Origin: Bacteroides zhangwenhongii
GTDB lineage: Bacteria; Bacteroidota; Bacteroidia; Bacteroidales; Bacteroidaceae
Reading direction: 5' to 3'
Assembly: GCF_009193325.2 (NCBI RefSeq)
Contig: NZ_CP059856.1
Span: 4,092,001 to 4,156,000 of the forward strand
Length of the DNA: 64,000 nt
A model generated the notes under the pieces. That model worked only from the letters and a program-made list of their open reading frames with translations. It searched no databases and was not told the DNA's origin. The position numbers were made by a program, and so were the translations under genes. The stretch's first letter is position 1, and each line of letters begins with the position of its first letter. This document shows, piece by piece, positions 16,550 through 25,653 of this stretch.

Positions 16550-19500
16550 ATGAGAGAAAGACGATGGCTGCTATGTTTTTTAGTGGCGATGTGCTGTACG
16601 CTTAGCACATGGGCTTTACCGTCACAAGACAAGACGGTGACTTTGAATCTGCGTAATGTCTCAGTTGAGACGGCTTTGGATGCAGTGAAGAAGCAGACAG
16701 GAGTGAATATGTTGTACAATTCACAAATGTTCAAGGGAGTTTCTCCGGTATCTGTTAATGTAAAAAACGAGAGATGGGAAGTGGCTCTTAAGTTGATTTT
16801 GAATCCGCAAGGGTTTGATTATGCTGTGAAGGATGGTATTGTTGTTATTCGTAAGATGCAGACGGAGAAGCGTGAAAATCGTATCCGTGGTATGGTTGTT
16901 GATGCGAATAGAGAGCCGATACCGGGAGCTAGTATTATTGTGAAAGGTACTCGTACGGGTACTTCTACCAATATTGAAGGTGAGTTTACACTGGATGTGA
17001 AAAACGATAAAGTGACCTTGGAAGTTTCTTTTATCGGCATGAAGAAACAGACGGTCCAGGTGGATGCCACTCGTAGAAAGGCGTTGGAGATTATATTGGC
17101 TGATGATGTAAAAACATTGGATGATGTGGTTGTGACCGGATATAGTAATGTTCGTAAAACTAGTTTTACAGGTAGCTCTACGCAGATTACAGGTGATGAT
17201 TTACGAAAAGTATCTCAAACTAATGTAATTGATGCCATGCAGTCTTTTGATCCTTCTTTCCGTCTTATGACAAATACGCAATTTGGTTCAGATCCGAATG
17301 CATTACCAGAGATGTATATTCGTGGACGTTCAGGAGTTGGAGTGAGGGATTTGGATAAAGATCAACTCTCTAAATCAAATTTAGAGAATAATCCTAACTT
17401 GCCTACTTTTATTATGGATGGTTTTGAAGTGAGTATAGAGAAGGTGTATGACCTTGATCCTACCCGAATTGAAAGTATGACAATTTTGAAGGATGCTGCT
17501 GCAACTGCAATTTATGGTTCACGTGCAGCAAACGGAGTTGTTGTTATTACTACAGTGGCTCCCAAACCGGGCGAAGTACGTGTGTCTTATAACTTTACTG
17601 GGACTTTGGAAATGCCTGATTTAAGAGACTATAATTTGGCTAATGCATCCGAGAAGTTGGAAATAGAGAGACTTGCCGGGTTATTTGATGTGTCGGCAGG
17701 AGATAATATGGGAAATATTATAAATTCATATAGTAAAAAGTATGCGCAGATACGAAAAGGAGTAGATACAAATTGGTTAGTATTGCCATTAAGAAATTCT
17801 TTTGATCATAAACATAGTGTGTATGTAGAAGGAGGAACACAAAACTTGAGGTATGGTGTGGATGCTTCTTATAATGGAACAAAGGGAGTTATGAAAGGGT
17901 CCTCTCGCGATCGTTATAGTGTCGGTTTCTCTTTGGATTATAGAATGAAAAGCCTTCAAGTAAAAAATACGGTGTCTTTTACCCATACGAAATCAACTGA
18001 ATCACCTTATGGCTCATTCAGCAATTACACGAGTATGCAACCCTATGACACTCCTTATGAAGATGGAATATTAGTAGAGCAACTAGCCTTCTCGAAAACG
18101 GATAGGAATAGTGCGGCAAATAATCCTTTATACGAAGCAACTTTGGCGAATTATGATTGGAATGCATATGATGAGATTACAAATAATTTAAGTTTAAATT
18201 GGTATTTGACTGACTATTGGACTGTAAGAGGACAATTTAGTGTGACTAGAAAGTACGCTAATAGTGAGAAATTTATAGATCCGTTATCGTCTAAAACTAG
18301 TGTGCTGGGGGAATCTTCAAGTGGGAATGAAGATAAGGTAGGGGATCTATACACAACTAATGGGAATAATTTAGACTGGAATGCAAATGCTTTTTTGTAT
18401 TATACACGTACATTTGAGAAAAAACATAATTTGAATGTATCTATAGGATGGGAAGCTTCAGCAGGTTCGCAGGATAATACGAGTGCCCATTATCGTGGGT
18501 TTTCATCAGGACAATTTCACTCTTTAAATTATGCTTCAGAAATCTATAAAAAACCAACACGTACAGAAGGAACTTCTCGCATGGTGAGTGTATTGGCTAC
18601 AGCCAACTATACATGGAATGATATTTACTTAGCGGATGTTTCGGTACGTTTTGATGGTTCTTCTGCATTTGGTTCTAATCAAAGGTGGGCACCCTTTTTC
18701 TCAGGAGGTTTGGGAATAAACTTGCATAATTATGATTTCTTAAAAGGAAATAGTTGGGTGAATAAATTGAAAGTACGTGGTTCTTATGGGCGTACGGGAA
18801 AAGTAAATTTCCCTTCCTATGCAGCTACTACAATGTATGAAACTCTTTTCGATGAATGGTATGCAACTGGTTACGGAGCGGTATTAAAAGCTTTGGGTAA
18901 TAAGGATTTAACATGGGAAAAAACCGATAAGTTTAATATTGGTGTAGAAACTCAGTTCTTTGACAGGCGTTTAACAGTAGAAGCTGACTATTATTATGAG
19001 AAAACGATAGATTTAGTTAATGATGTCAGTCTTTCTAATACTTCAGGTTTCTCTACTTATAAAAGCAATATGGGTGAAGTTATGAATAAGGGATTTGAGT
19101 TGACTGTACGTGCTGATGTGTATCGGAATCGTGATTGGATAGTAGCTTTGTGGGGAAATATGGCACACAATACAAATAAAATATTGAAAATATCTGATTC
19201 ACAGAAAGCATATAATCAACGTGTAGCTGAATTTTATAAAAAGGAGCAGGATGCACAGAATATAAATTATTCATTGAAAGATGCTAACTATTCTGTACCT
19301 ATTGCACAATATGAAGAAGGACAATCATTGACATCCATTTGGGCAGTTAAATCATTAGGTATCGACCCAACTACTGGTAAAGAGATCTATTTGAATAGAG
19401 ATGGTACAGTGTCCGATAAATGGGATGCTACGCAAGAAGTTGTTGTGGGTAATACAGAACCGAAGTTTAATGGAGCATTTGGTGTAAATCTTACTTATAG

Positions 19501-19918
19501 GGAATGGAGTCTGTTTGCTTCTTTCTTATATGAATGGGGAGGGCAAGAGTACAATCAGACTTTGGTAGATCGAGTGGAGAATGCAGCGATAGAGCGAGGA
19601 AACGTGGATTTACGAGTATTGACAGATCGCTGGCAAAAACCTGGAGATGTTGCCCAGTTTAAAAATATTAAGGATAGTAAATTGACTACCTTGCCTACAT
19701 CGCGTTTTGTACAGGATAAATCTTATATCCGTTTGAGTGCATTGACATTGAGTTATGATTTTAAACGTGAATGGATAAGGAAGTATTTAGGTATGAATAT
19801 GCTTCGTCTTGAGGCCAGTTCAAGTGACTTTATAAATTGGAACTCCATCCGTCAAGAACGTGGATTAAGTTATCCAAAATCATGGAAAGTGAATTTTTCA
19901 ATTAAAGCACAATTTTAA
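16550..19918 (+). CDS. SusC-like TonB-dependent transducer of locus A
   Basis: The 1122-residue outer-membrane protein has a signal peptide ending near STWA, an STN signalling domain at about 28-102 (VTLNLRNVSVETALDAV through GIVVIRK), a carboxypeptidase-regulatory-like domain at about 110-190 (IRGMVVDANREPIPGASIIV), then the plug (PEMYIRGRSGVG, FIMDGFEVSIEKVYDLDP, ILKDAAATAIYGSRAANG) and a long beta-barrel ending in Phe. The STN domain marks it as a transducer acting on FecR. It should form the import pore with the SusD-like protein. An IS110 element now separates it from susD; the two genes were probably only about 11 bp apart before. Confidence 0.95.
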   Translation: MRERRWLLCFLVAMCCTLSTWALPSQDKTVTLNLRNVSVETALDAVKKQTGVNMLYNSQMFKGVSPVSVNVKNERWEVALKLILNPQGFDYAVKDGIVVIRKMQTEKRENRIRGMVVDANREPIPGASIIVKGTRTGTSTNIEGEFTLDVKNDKVTLEVSFIGMKKQTVQVDATRRKALEIILADDVKTLDDVVVTGYSNVRKTSFTGSSTQITGDDLRKVSQTNVIDAMQSFDPSFRLMTNTQFGSDPNALPEMYIRGRSGVGVRDLDKDQLSKSNLENNPNLPTFIMDGFEVSIEKVYDLDPTRIESMTILKDAAATAIYGSRAANGVVVITTVAPKPGEVRVSYNFTGTLEMPDLRDYNLANASEKLEIERLAGLFDVSAGDNMGNIINSYSKKYAQIRKGVDTNWLVLPLRNSFDHKHSVYVEGGTQNLRYGVDASYNGTKGVMKGSSRDRYSVGFSLDYRMKSLQVKNTVSFTHTKSTESPYGSFSNYTSMQPYDTPYEDGILVEQLAFSKTDRNSAANNPLYEATLANYDWNAYDEITNNLSLNWYLTDYWTVRGQFSVTRKYANSEKFIDPLSSKTSVLGESSSGNEDKVGDLYTTNGNNLDWNANAFLYYTRTFEKKHNLNVSIGWEASAGSQDNTSAHYRGFSSGQFHSLNYASEIYKKPTRTEGTSRMVSVLATANYTWNDIYLADVSVRFDGSSAFGSNQRWAPFFSGGLGINLHNYDFLKGNSWVNKLKVRGSYGRTGKVNFPSYAATTMYETLFDEWYATGYGAVLKALGNKDLTWEKTDKFNIGVETQFFDRRLTVEADYYYEKTIDLVNDVSLSNTSGFSTYKSNMGEVMNKGFELTVRADVYRNRDWIVALWGNMAHNTNKILKISDSQKAYNQRVAEFYKKEQDAQNINYSLKDANYSVPIAQYEEGQSLTSIWAVKSLGIDPTTGKEIYLNRDGTVSDKWDATQEVVVGNTEPKFNGAFGVNLTYREWSLFASFLYEWGGQEYNQTLVDRVENAAIERGNVDLRVLTDRWQKPGDVAQFKNIKDSKLTTLPTSRFVQDKSYIRLSALTLSYDFKREWIRKYLGMNMLRLEASSSDFINWNSIRQERGLSYPKSWKVNFSIKAQF

Positions 19919-19990
19919 GACTTACTATAATGAAACCCTCATGACAATTTAGAAGTCGCCAAAGTAAATGAAAATGTTCTGTCGCACGTC

Positions 19991-20021
19991 TTATTAGTAT
20001 ATCTTAGCATATCACTAATAA
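19991..20021 (+). other. Hairpin overlapping the transposase start
   Basis: TTATTAGT (19991-19998) and ACTAATAA (20014-20021) form a stem with a bulge, extended by ATAT pairs. The second arm covers the first base of the ATG at 20021. It could mask translation when transcription enters from susC. That role is an inference. Confidence 0.45.
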
Positions 20022-21271
20022 TGACGATTATGGCAGGGATTCATTTCGATCAGGTTGTATCGCGCGGTTGCGGTATGGACATCCACAAGAAGGTGGTGGT
20101 AGCGACGGTCCAAGGCGAAGGGATCTGTAAGGAGACCAAGTCTTTTGACACCTTCACGAGTTCTTTGACACAATTGAGAGAATGGTTGGTATCATTAGGA
20201 ATCACTCACGTTGCGATGGAGAGCACTGGAGTGTATTGGAAACCGATATACAACGTGTTCGAGGATTACATCCGCAACATCTGGATTGTCAATGCCCGTC
20301 ACATCAAGAATGTTCCGGGTCACAAGACAGACAAGAACGACAGTGAGTGGATATGCCAGTTGCTAATGGCAGGATTGCTCAAGCCCAGTTTTATTCCCCC
20401 TCGTGAGCAGCGCGAGCTTAGGGATCTTACTCGTTACCGCCGCAAGCTGATAGAAACGGTGTCGGCCAACAAGAACCGCATCATCCGTACGCTTGAGGAC
20501 GGCAATGTCAAGTTGTCCAGCGTTCTGAGCGACACGAGCGGCTCAACTGCGACCAAACTGATAGAAATGCTTTGCGATGGCAGGATTCCGACATTGGCAG
20601 ACATAGAGTCTGTACGACACAAGCGTTGTCTGCATTCCGCGGAGGAAATGCTTGAGGCATGCACGGGTTATATGAACAGCCACAAGATATACATGCTTCA
20701 GAAGATACGTTCATGCAACAGACGGCTCACGGAGGAAATCACGGAGATGGACAGGCATATCAAGGAAATCCTCTCTCCCTACGAAGATGTCATTGCAAGG
20801 CTGAGCGAGATACCCGGAGTGCAAAACCGCACCTGCGAGGAACTGATAGCCGAGATTGGTCTTGACATGGGCAACTTTCCTACTGCGGCGCATCTTTGTT
20901 CCTGGGCAGGAATGTGTCCAGGCAACAACGAAAGTGCTGGCAAGAAGAAGAGCGGAAGGACGAGCCACGGAGACAAGCATGTAAGGGCTACACTCGTTGA
21001 AGCCGCATGGGCTGCCTCACGAACAAAAGGGACGTTCTTCATGGAACGCTTCAACCGACTTGCCCCACGCAAGGGCAACAAAAAGGCGTTGATTGCCGTT
21101 GGGCACTCCCTTCTCAAGTGCATACACTATGTGTTGTCAACAGACGGAAGATACAAGGAGCTTGGAGACAGTTATGTGCCTGAGAAGAAAGAGAAGCAAC
21201 GCAAGGAATACCTGAAAGGTGAGTTAAAGAAACTTGGCTACCATGTAGTCCTGACGAAGAAAAAAGATTAG
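20021..21271 (+). CDS. IS110-family transposase (recombinase)
   Basis: The 416-residue product has the N-terminal DEDD RuvC-like domain: GMDIHKKVVVATV (Asp20), then AMESTGVYWKPIYN (Glu), then KTDKNDSEWI (two Asp). A coiled-coil middle follows, then the C-terminal Transposase_20 domain with helix-hairpin-helix IPGVQNRTCEELIAEIGLD and the serine-bearing segment SAGKKKSGRTSHG. All catalytic residues look intact. Known members recombine through a structured bridge RNA that pairs with target and donor DNA. The start may be 20021 or the in-frame ATG at 20030. It reads in the same direction as the interrupted operon. Confidence 0.95.
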   Translation: MTIMAGIHFDQVVSRGCGMDIHKKVVVATVQGEGICKETKSFDTFTSSLTQLREWLVSLGITHVAMESTGVYWKPIYNVFEDYIRNIWIVNARHIKNVPGHKTDKNDSEWICQLLMAGLLKPSFIPPREQRELRDLTRYRRKLIETVSANKNRIIRTLEDGNVKLSSVLSDTSGSTATKLIEMLCDGRIPTLADIESVRHKRCLHSAEEMLEACTGYMNSHKIYMLQKIRSCNRRLTEEITEMDRHIKEILSPYEDVIARLSEIPGVQNRTCEELIAEIGLDMGNFPTAAHLCSWAGMCPGNNESAGKKKSGRTSHGDKHVRATLVEAAWAASRTKGTFFMERFNRLAPRKGNKKALIAVGHSLLKCIHYVLSTDGRYKELGDSYVPEKKEKQRKEYLKGELKKLGYHVVLTKKKD

Positions 21272-21289
21272 CCTACACAATATAAAACT

Positions 21290-21424
21290 GGGGACTGAGT
21301 TAATCCAAGGCCGAATTTTACTGGAACATCCCGAGTCCGAAAATGAAACTGGTCCCAACTGCTGAGAGGCAAAGTTTGTGACATTATGAGCACGTGTATG
21401 AAAATTCAACATCAACTCAGCAGT
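21290..21424 (+). ncRNA. Candidate bridge RNA of the IS110 element
   Basis: Two loops follow the transposase gene. Loop 1 is closed by GGGAC (21291-21295) and GTCCC (21352-21356) and contains CAT at 21327 and ATGAAAC at 21343-21349. Loop 2 is closed by a perfect 9-bp stem, ACTGCTGAG (21358-21366) and CTCAGCAGT (21416-21424), and contains CATTAT at 21382-21387 and TATGAAAA at 21397-21404. CATTAT is complementary to ATAATG at the left junction; ATGAAAA within the second block equals the start of susD at the right junction. In loop 1, ATGAAAC equals the element's left junction (19930-19936). This is the layout expected of donor- and target-binding loops. A 3' position is that of the IS1111-type subgroup. 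The ends of the RNA are not known. Confidence 0.55.
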
Positions 21425-21459
21425 ATAAATATAAATTGCCGAACATGCCAGCCGCGCAC

Positions 21460-21489
21460 TTGCCCAACAGTGAGTGCTCTCTATTTTTG
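21460..21489 (+). promoter_or_regulatory. Outward consensus promoter in the right end of the IS110 element
   Basis: TTG at 21460-21462 and TATTTTTG at 21482-21489 are separated by exactly 19 bp, a full Bacteroides consensus. Transcription would start near 21496 and read into susD. If the element circularises, the same promoter would read across the joined ends into the transposase gene. Confidence 0.75.
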
Positions 21490-21530
21490 TGTCATTGGCT
21501 CAGAGAATACATAAAAACAAAGTAAAAACA

Positions 21531-21551
21531 GCCGTTATAAACTAAAACGGC
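21531..21551 (+). other. Hairpin near the right end of the IS110 element
   Basis: GCCGTT and AACGGC form a six-bp stem around nine bases, 15 bp before the susD ATG. It is not followed by a T tract, so it is probably not a terminator. It lies in the leader of any transcript from the promoter at 21460. Confidence 0.4.
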
Positions 21552-21566
21552 ACAAATAATTTTCGT

Positions 21567-23096
21567 ATGAAAAGAATATATAGAACAATCATATCATTAG
21601 CTTGTTTAGCACTAACGTTTTCATCCTGCCAAGATTGGCTTGATTTATATCCTTCTGATGAAATCAAGGAAGAGTATCTTTTTTCTTCAGGTGATGGATT
21701 CCGGACAGCATTGAATGGTATTTATCGTAAATTATCAACATTTGATTTGTATGGAAGTAATTTGACGTGGGGGATTGTAGATGCTTGGGGACAAGTGTAT
21801 GATAAGAATAGAGCTCCAACGAGCGGTAGTGGACAGGCAATGAGTAAAATCTGTAATTTTAATTATAAGCATTCAGAGTTGACACCAACAACAGATGCTA
21901 TGTGGAATGCTGCCTGGAATATTATTGCCAACTGTAATAACTTGATACAGCAGGCAGAGGTTGCTGATCCTGCATTATTTTATGATCACGATACTGAACG
22001 CCGTATGATTTTGGGAGAAGCAATAGGGTTACGTGCATATATGCATTTTGATTTACTTCGTATGTATGCTCCTGCTCCTGCTGCGAATCCTAATACACGT
22101 ACTTTTATTCCGTATGTAGATAAATATCCTAGTTATGTAAATGATAAACAAACGGTTAGCTATTGTCTGGAACATGCTATTGCTGATCTAAAAGAATCAC
22201 AACGTATTTTATTTGATATAGATACAGAAAGTACAAATTTTAATCCTGATAGGCGCTTTGTGCAAAAAGTGGCTGGTGAAGGTGCTTTTGCTGCGCTAAG
22301 AGGGTACCGCTTGAATTACTATGCTGTAACAGCCATATTAGCAAGAGTATATTTATATGCAGGAATGAACGACGAAGCATACGCGGAAGCGAAAAAGTTG
22401 ATAGATGAAGAGGGGAAAACAAAATATTTTGCAGCCGATGAATCTTATTATGCTTCTGATAACTTTAAGAACGGTAATATGAAGATGTATGATAATATAA
22501 TTTTTGCATTGTATTCTCCTACAGAATTAGTAGACTGGGATAGTGAGATCAATCATCTGACTGATGGTAAATCAGAATCTGATCAGAATTATTTGTCTTG
22601 GAGTAGTAAAATGCTTGATGCTGTATATGGTGTAGAGAAAGAGGATGATTTTCGCTTTAAGTATCAGTTGGAATCAAAATACTATGGATATAATTATCGT
22701 ACATTGAAATATTATAAACAAGTGGAAAGTACAGAATACGGTAAGGCAAATAATCAGATTATTCCAATGATTCGCATGTCTGAAGTATATTATATTGCGG
22801 CTGAAGCAATTTATACAGAAGGTGATTTGCTTAAAATAGCTGAAGCAAAAAGTTACTTAGAAAAAGTGAAAAAAGGACGCGGTATTAAGACTGTAGATTA
22901 TTCATCTGTTTCTTCTAAGAATGATTTTGTGAATATGATTGTAAATGATGCACGTCGGGAGTTTTTTGGTGAGGGACAAACATTATACATGTTTAAACGT
23001 CTAAATAAAGTTTTGACCTGTGATAGTGGTGAGATTCCGATGACGGAAGAATACGTCGTATTACCGTTGCCCGATTCGGAAAGTAATATCAAATAA
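21567..23096 (+). CDS. SusD-like surface lipoprotein of locus A
   Basis: The 509-residue product has a lipoprotein signal (lipobox FSSC, Cys about residue 21) followed by QDWLDLYPSDEI, the usual SusD/RagB opening. Helical tetratricopeptide-like segments follow (FRTALNGIYRKL, GEAIGLRAYMHFDLLRMYAP) and the C-terminal EARREFFGEG-type block appears as DARREFFGEGQTLYMFKRLN. It should cap the SusC barrel and bind the ligand. The start codon was kept when the IS inserted immediately upstream, but the native leader was replaced by IS sequence. Confidence 0.94.
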   Translation: MKRIYRTIISLACLALTFSSCQDWLDLYPSDEIKEEYLFSSGDGFRTALNGIYRKLSTFDLYGSNLTWGIVDAWGQVYDKNRAPTSGSGQAMSKICNFNYKHSELTPTTDAMWNAAWNIIANCNNLIQQAEVADPALFYDHDTERRMILGEAIGLRAYMHFDLLRMYAPAPAANPNTRTFIPYVDKYPSYVNDKQTVSYCLEHAIADLKESQRILFDIDTESTNFNPDRRFVQKVAGEGAFAALRGYRLNYYAVTAILARVYLYAGMNDEAYAEAKKLIDEEGKTKYFAADESYYASDNFKNGNMKMYDNIIFALYSPTELVDWDSEINHLTDGKSESDQNYLSWSSKMLDAVYGVEKEDDFRFKYQLESKYYGYNYRTLKYYKQVESTEYGKANNQIIPMIRMSEVYYIAAEAIYTEGDLLKIAEAKSYLEKVKKGRGIKTVDYSSVSSKNDFVNMIVNDARREFFGEGQTLYMFKRLNKVLTCDSGEIPMTEEYVVLPLPDSESNIK

Positions 23097-23115
23097 CTAA
23101 ATTGGGAGTAAGAAA

Positions 23116-23886
23116 ATGAATGTTAAGAATTTTATAATTCCTGCTATAGCATGCTTTTGCTGCTCTAGCTTTTTTATCTCTTGTGAAGAGCAAGGCTTGA
23201 TGGTCAATGATAATGACGTCTCGTATATTATTTTTGCCAACGATATGACTAAAGACACTACAACTGTTTCTTTTAAAGTTTATAATGAGGGCGAAGTTCC
23301 GGAGATTCCATTAGAGGTTTCAGTATATGGTAAAGTTCAGGATAAAGATTTGAAGTTTTCTGTAAGTGTAGATGAAGACCGTACAACTTTACCTGCCGAT
23401 TTATATGAATTACCAACAGAGTGTCTGATTGAGAAAGGGCAACTGACGGGAAATGTTTATATAAAATTTAAGAATTCAGAGATATTGAGTACTAACACGT
23501 TGATTTTAGCATTAAAGATAGATGAGAAGGAAGAAGTAAGAGAGGGGGCAAGACAATACTCAAGGGCAATTGTTACTGTAACAGATCGTTTGTTTAAACC
23601 CAGTTGGTGGTCGGTAGCTGATGCAGGTGGTGCTGATACTCCTCTCAACTCGGTTGAAGAGTATTATTTAGGGATATATTTAGAAGATAAATATAAGATG
23701 TTCTTGGATGAGTTGAAAAAGGATGATATGGTATTTGATGGTAAGAACAAACAAGTGCTACGTAAATATGCATTGAAGCTGAAAAATACTTTGAAAGATA
23801 TTAATGCGGAAAGAGCAGCACAAGGTTTGGGACCATTGGTTGATGAGAAAACACAATTAGAGATTACAGTTCCTGTTGCAGGGTAA
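23116..23886 (+). CDS. DUF4843 lipoprotein of locus A
   Basis: The 256-residue product has a lipoprotein signal (FFISCEEQG) with acidic residues right after Cys, the pattern linked to surface export in Bacteroides. The body is beta-rich and ends with the helical segment YLEDKYKMFLDELKKDDMVF found in DUF4843 proteins. The paralogue in locus B occupies the same position and has the same WW(S/T).. and YLG.Y segments (PSWWSVADAG here, PLWWTKDVE there). Function is unknown; the constant place after SusD suggests a part of the capture complex. Confidence 0.8.
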   Translation: MNVKNFIIPAIACFCCSSFFISCEEQGLMVNDNDVSYIIFANDMTKDTTTVSFKVYNEGEVPEIPLEVSVYGKVQDKDLKFSVSVDEDRTTLPADLYELPTECLIEKGQLTGNVYIKFKNSEILSTNTLILALKIDEKEEVREGARQYSRAIVTVTDRLFKPSWWSVADAGGADTPLNSVEEYYLGIYLEDKYKMFLDELKKDDMVFDGKNKQVLRKYALKLKNTLKDINAERAAQGLGPLVDEKTQLEITVPVAG

Positions 23887-23904
23887 TAGAAAGGAAGTTA
23901 GTTT

Positions 23905-25617
23905 ATGAATAAATCGTTTGTATATATAGTCATAGCAATCTTATGTGTAGCTATGTCAGCTTGTCTGGATGATGACAATAATTATAATTATGATAAGCTA
24001 AATGAGCTTCAAGGAGGATATCAATCTATTGGAGGACTTAAAGATGATTATAGCATTGCTGTAGATGAAAAGTTAACTTTAACACCGACTTTTAAGTTTA
24101 CAATTGATAGTATTGCACCGGATGTGAGTTATGAGTGGTATTTGGATGGCCAATTGTTAGCGGATGAACAAGGTCCGTCCTATACTTTCTCTTCTTCTAA
24201 AAGTGGTACTGCTCGAATTACTTTTGCTGTGATAGATAATAAGTCGGGGGTAAAGTTTGCGAGATCAACAACTGTTAAGATTCGGACAGAGTTTCAACGC
24301 GGATGGGCTATTCTTTCTAAAGGAAATGATAACAGGTCTATTTTGAACTTTATAATCCCTTCCACTGTAACCTATTTTACAACTATAGATGGGAATGAGG
24401 AAGCACGTGATTCATTAGTGTATCATAGAGTGAAGATGGATGTAACTCCTAATCTAGGAATGAATCCTATTGGTTTAATGGAAAATCTGGGTAATATGGA
24501 TTACTATAGTTCATTGGGGCTTGAAGTATATGATGAACTGCTTGTAAAGCAAGATAAATGGGCTGAATTGAATGGTAATACTTTGGAACATGAATTGTAT
24601 ACTTTTGAAGAATTTAATAAAGATTTACCTGATAATTTTTCTCCCGTAGAAGCTGCTATGACATATTCGGCAAAATTACTTCGTAATGAGAATGGGCATG
24701 TTTTCTTAAATAATAAAATTGATGCGGGTGACTTTCATGCGGGATTTTATACATCTGTTCCGTTAAATAATGGAATGAAGTTTCGTAGACTGTTTCAGAG
24801 TCTTAAAATTAATGACCTTTATTGTTCCGTTATTCCAGCGCTGAAGGAAGATAATACATTAGTTGGAATTTATGACGGTGGTATTACTGTTAGTGATTAT
24901 AGTACAACCATCAGTGAGAATTCTACTAAACTGACTGGAAATGTTTATGAAATTACAGAAATGAATGATCAGAAACATTTTCAGAAAATGTCTCAAGAAG
25001 TTGTGGATATGATTCCTGCTGCTAGTGCAAGGAAAAATGATTATGATGTTTCGGCAGCTGTTCCTGCTTGGGTTGCACTGATGAAAGAGCCTGGTAGTAA
25101 TTCGTATGGATTGAGATATTTCGCATTGGAAGGAAAAGATGGAGGAGGTGTTGCAACTATCTCGGAAGCTGAATATTTTGAGAAAGGATTAGGTGTAATA
25201 CCAAATTATAAAGACATTGCAGTTTTTAATAATAAAATGTTTGTTGTAATTGCAGATGGAAATAGACTATGGTATTGTCAATATGGTCAAGATCCGGAGA
25301 CTGGTACTAACCATAATGAAGCAATGCTTTTGTTAGGAGAAATGACTAGTGATATAGTATCGTTAGCAGTTAATGACTTGTCTGCTTCTCCATATATGCC
25401 AAGTTATAATGGGCAATTGGGAGTTGCGTTAGCGGATGGAACATTCAGTATTTATGAAGTTAAAGAAACTAAGAATCAGGCTACTGGGGTTTGTGAAGAA
25501 GTAACTTTGGGTAAGCTGTTTCCTAATGAAGTTATAGAAGATAACCACTTTGGTAATGTTGTTGATGCACTTTATAAACTTGGTCGTGGGTTTGATTATT
25601 TCTGGTTTGAGTTTTAA
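23905..25617 (+). CDS. PKD-like family surface lipoprotein of locus A
   Basis: The 570-residue product has a lipoprotein signal (VAMSACLDDDNNYNYDKLNE) with three Asp after Cys, expected to be surface-exposed. Residues about 45-130 form a PKD-like immunoglobulin fold (PTFKFTIDSIAPDVSYEWYL, SYTFSSSKSGTARITFAV). The remainder has repeated beta strands suggestive of a propeller-like or other all-beta domain. It is the fourth component shared with locus B. Probable ligand-binding accessory protein; the ligand is not readable. Confidence 0.8.
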   Translation: MNKSFVYIVIAILCVAMSACLDDDNNYNYDKLNELQGGYQSIGGLKDDYSIAVDEKLTLTPTFKFTIDSIAPDVSYEWYLDGQLLADEQGPSYTFSSSKSGTARITFAVIDNKSGVKFARSTTVKIRTEFQRGWAILSKGNDNRSILNFIIPSTVTYFTTIDGNEEARDSLVYHRVKMDVTPNLGMNPIGLMENLGNMDYYSSLGLEVYDELLVKQDKWAELNGNTLEHELYTFEEFNKDLPDNFSPVEAAMTYSAKLLRNENGHVFLNNKIDAGDFHAGFYTSVPLNNGMKFRRLFQSLKINDLYCSVIPALKEDNTLVGIYDGGITVSDYSTTISENSTKLTGNVYEITEMNDQKHFQKMSQEVVDMIPAASARKNDYDVSAAVPAWVALMKEPGSNSYGLRYFALEGKDGGGVATISEAEYFEKGLGVIPNYKDIAVFNNKMFVVIADGNRLWYCQYGQDPETGTNHNEAMLLLGEMTSDIVSLAVNDLSASPYMPSYNGQLGVALADGTFSIYEVKETKNQATGVCEEVTLGKLFPNEVIEDNHFGNVVDALYKLGRGFDYFWFEF

Positions 25618-25653
25618 TTAATATATGAATGTTTTTTCGAAAGAATTATTATA

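Larger units (their letters stand above)
19936..21566 (+). mobile_element. IS110-family insertion sequence at the susC/susD junction
   Basis: A transposase gene with about 85 bp of 5' and 295 bp of 3' noncoding DNA lies between susC and susD. ATGAAA occurs at 19930-19935 just after susC and again at 21567-21572 as the first two codons of susD, so the likely empty site read TATAATGAAAAG with the susD ATG 11 bp after the susC stop. I see no terminal inverted repeats, which is usual for the family. The edges are inferred from this repeat and could be off by a few bases. The element is visibly richer in G and C than the flanking susC and susD genes. Confidence 0.75.

Noticed and set aside
19919..21566. 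Terminal inverted repeats of the IS110 element
   Set aside because: I compared both edges and found no convincing match; the family commonly lacks them.
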